Shown here one piece after another: positions 63,451-64,000 of a stretch of 64,000 nt of DNA. Position 1 is the stretch's first letter, and the number at the start of each line of letters is the position of its first letter. Both the position numbers and the translations under genes were made by a program. The stretch comes from Bacillus sp. Marseille-P3661 (GTDB taxonomy: Bacteria; Bacillota; Bacilli; Bacillales; Bacillaceae_J): assembly GCF_900240995.1 (NCBI RefSeq), contig NZ_LT965953.1:1580996-1644995 (forward strand), read 5' to 3'. The notes under the pieces are model-generated. The model worked only from the letters and a program-made list of their open reading frames with translations, was not told the origin of the DNA and ran no database searches.

Positions 63451-63672
63451 CTACCCTTGAGTGTCTTCATCACTTCTATACTCTAAAATATCTCCAGGCT
63501 GGCATTCTAACGCTTTACATATTGCCTCTAAAGTTGAAATCCTGATTGCTTTTGCCTTGCCATTTTTCAATATCGAAAGATTAGCCATTGTGATTCCAAC
63601 CCTCTCCGAAAGTTCAGTTACGCTCATTTTTCGTTTCGCTAGCATCACATCAATATTTATTATAATCGCCAT
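63451..63672 (-). CDS. yozG: YozG-like XRE/Cro-family regulator
   Basis: A 73-residue single-domain DNA-binding protein. Start is ATG at 63672, seven bases after GAGGTG. The helix-turn-helix is MSVTELSERVGITMANLSIL, with the motif ISTLEAICKALECQPGDILE common to small Cro/CI-type regulators. It is eleven bases downstream of the DUF2975 gene and 91 bases upstream of yoaT, matching the yoaS-yozG-yoaT order of Bacillus subtilis. Confidence 0.9.
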   Translation of the reverse strand: MAIIINIDVMLAKRKMSVTELSERVGITMANLSILKNGKAKAIRISTLEAICKALECQPGDILEYRSDEDTQG

Positions 63673-63682
63673 GTTAATCACC

Positions 63683-64000
63683 TCAGACCGTTAAATCATT
63701 TTCAGATTTTATATCAATTGCTTCTTGTAAAAGTTTTTGAAGAACAGCTGCAAAGACTGCGATAACCATTGAAGCGAAAGGAACAACCAATCCGACGAAG
63801 ATGACACCTGGAGCGTCATCGATCTCCGCAAAGATATAGAAGATTGGTAAGACCAGGACATGCAAACTACTGATTGTGATAGCACAGTATTTGATCTTCT
63901 TTAAAGCTGTTACAGAAATTTGCGAGAAAGCTTTATTTTTGTCAATGTAGCGTAAAAGATTGAAAGCCTGATATAAAGCAAAGTAATAAGGGATCGCCGA
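63683..64000 (-). CDS. yoaS: DUF2975 membrane protein (YoaS-like), 5' end outside the window
   Basis: A partial gene; the frame is open to the window edge and the start is not present. The visible 105 residues include IPYYFALYQAFNLLRYIDKN, IKYCAITISSLHVLVLPIFY and GLVVPFASMVIAVFAAVLQK, with at least two membrane segments. This fits DUF2975 (YoaS) proteins, which are often encoded with a small XRE regulator, as here. The computed start at TTG 63865 is internal and not the real start. Confidence 0.87.
   Translation of the reverse strand, partial: SAIPYYFALYQAFNLLRYIDKNKAFSQISVTALKKIKYCAITISSLHVLVLPIFYIFAEIDDAPGVIFVGLVVPFASMVIAVFAAVLQKLLQEAIDIKSENDLTV

Noticed and set aside
63076-63486. 136-codon plus-strand frame
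   Set aside because: Antisense of yoaT; Ser/Arg/Ile-rich shadow composition.

Overview
The window is AT-rich chromosomal DNA from an endospore-forming member of the Bacillaceae (Bacillus sensu lato). The evidence is AAAGGAGG-type ribosome binding sites on nearly every gene, two DUF3231 spore-type proteins, a GerAB-type germination permease, a gamma-SASP-like micro-gene, a Gly/Pro/Tyr-rich coat-like protein, and a yoaS-yozG-yoaT locus as in Bacillus subtilis. No rRNA, tRNA or CRISPR was seen. Most genes lie on the minus strand. Where the computed ORF began upstream of a convincing ribosome binding site, I moved the start and say so in the entry.

Region 1 (0.4-17.6 kb) looks like one catabolic island. 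It holds an RpiR-type regulator, an amino acid/polyamine-type permease, a branched-chain-amino-acid/urea-type ABC transporter with a fused permease-ATPase subunit, and an HDAC-like (acetylpolyamine-amidohydrolase-like) deacetylase. It continues with an amidase preceded by a micro-ORF, an AraC regulator, a class III aminotransferase, an aldehyde dehydrogenase, a nitrilase/omega-amidase and a quinone-oxidoreductase-like enzyme. The transport/deacetylase/amidase operon and the aldehyde dehydrogenase/aminotransferase operon carry a matching 66-67 bp upstream element, so they are probably one regulon. My inference is uptake, deacylation, transamination and oxidation of an N-acylated amine or amide.

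Region 2 (17.8-36 kb) is mixed. It has an MHYT-PAS-PAS-GGDEF-EAL protein, a BCCT betaine carrier, two VOC proteins, an RsgA paralogue behind an 18-codon leader ORF, HelD, a SplB-like radical SAM protein, a DUF3231 protein, a secreted DUF5667 protein with a long charged tail, a GNAT enzyme, a broken HD-GYP gene and a PAS3-GGDEF protein. Region 3 (36-42 kb) has an orphan GerAB with a 43-residue membrane micro-protein, an IS150-like insertion sequence, and marR-paiA-paiB opposite a YczE-like gene.

Region 4 (42-50 kb) holds cyanase facing a nitrate/cyanate-type ABC operon. Its substrate-binding lipoprotein has a Tat signal and the operon carries its own tatA. A decayed osmC follows, and then a gene-poor 1.5 kb with an integrase tail remnant. 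Region 5 (50-64 kb) has small membrane proteins, Lrp, a metallo-beta-lactamase-fold enzyme, DUF4256, ProC, TrmL, a CBO0543-like protein, an SDR, a LysM plus beta-propeller protein, the coat-like and SASP-like genes, a second DUF3231 gene, a lone uppS and the yoaT/yozG/yoaS cluster, which runs off the window.

The most striking non-genic feature is a family of dispersed intergenic palindromic repeats (ends CCAGAGGGACAGGT / ACCTGTCCCTCTGG) with well over a dozen full or partial copies. One copy is split by the insertion sequence, and others have been captured into the ends of genes. A second repeat family is confined to 56-60 kb.
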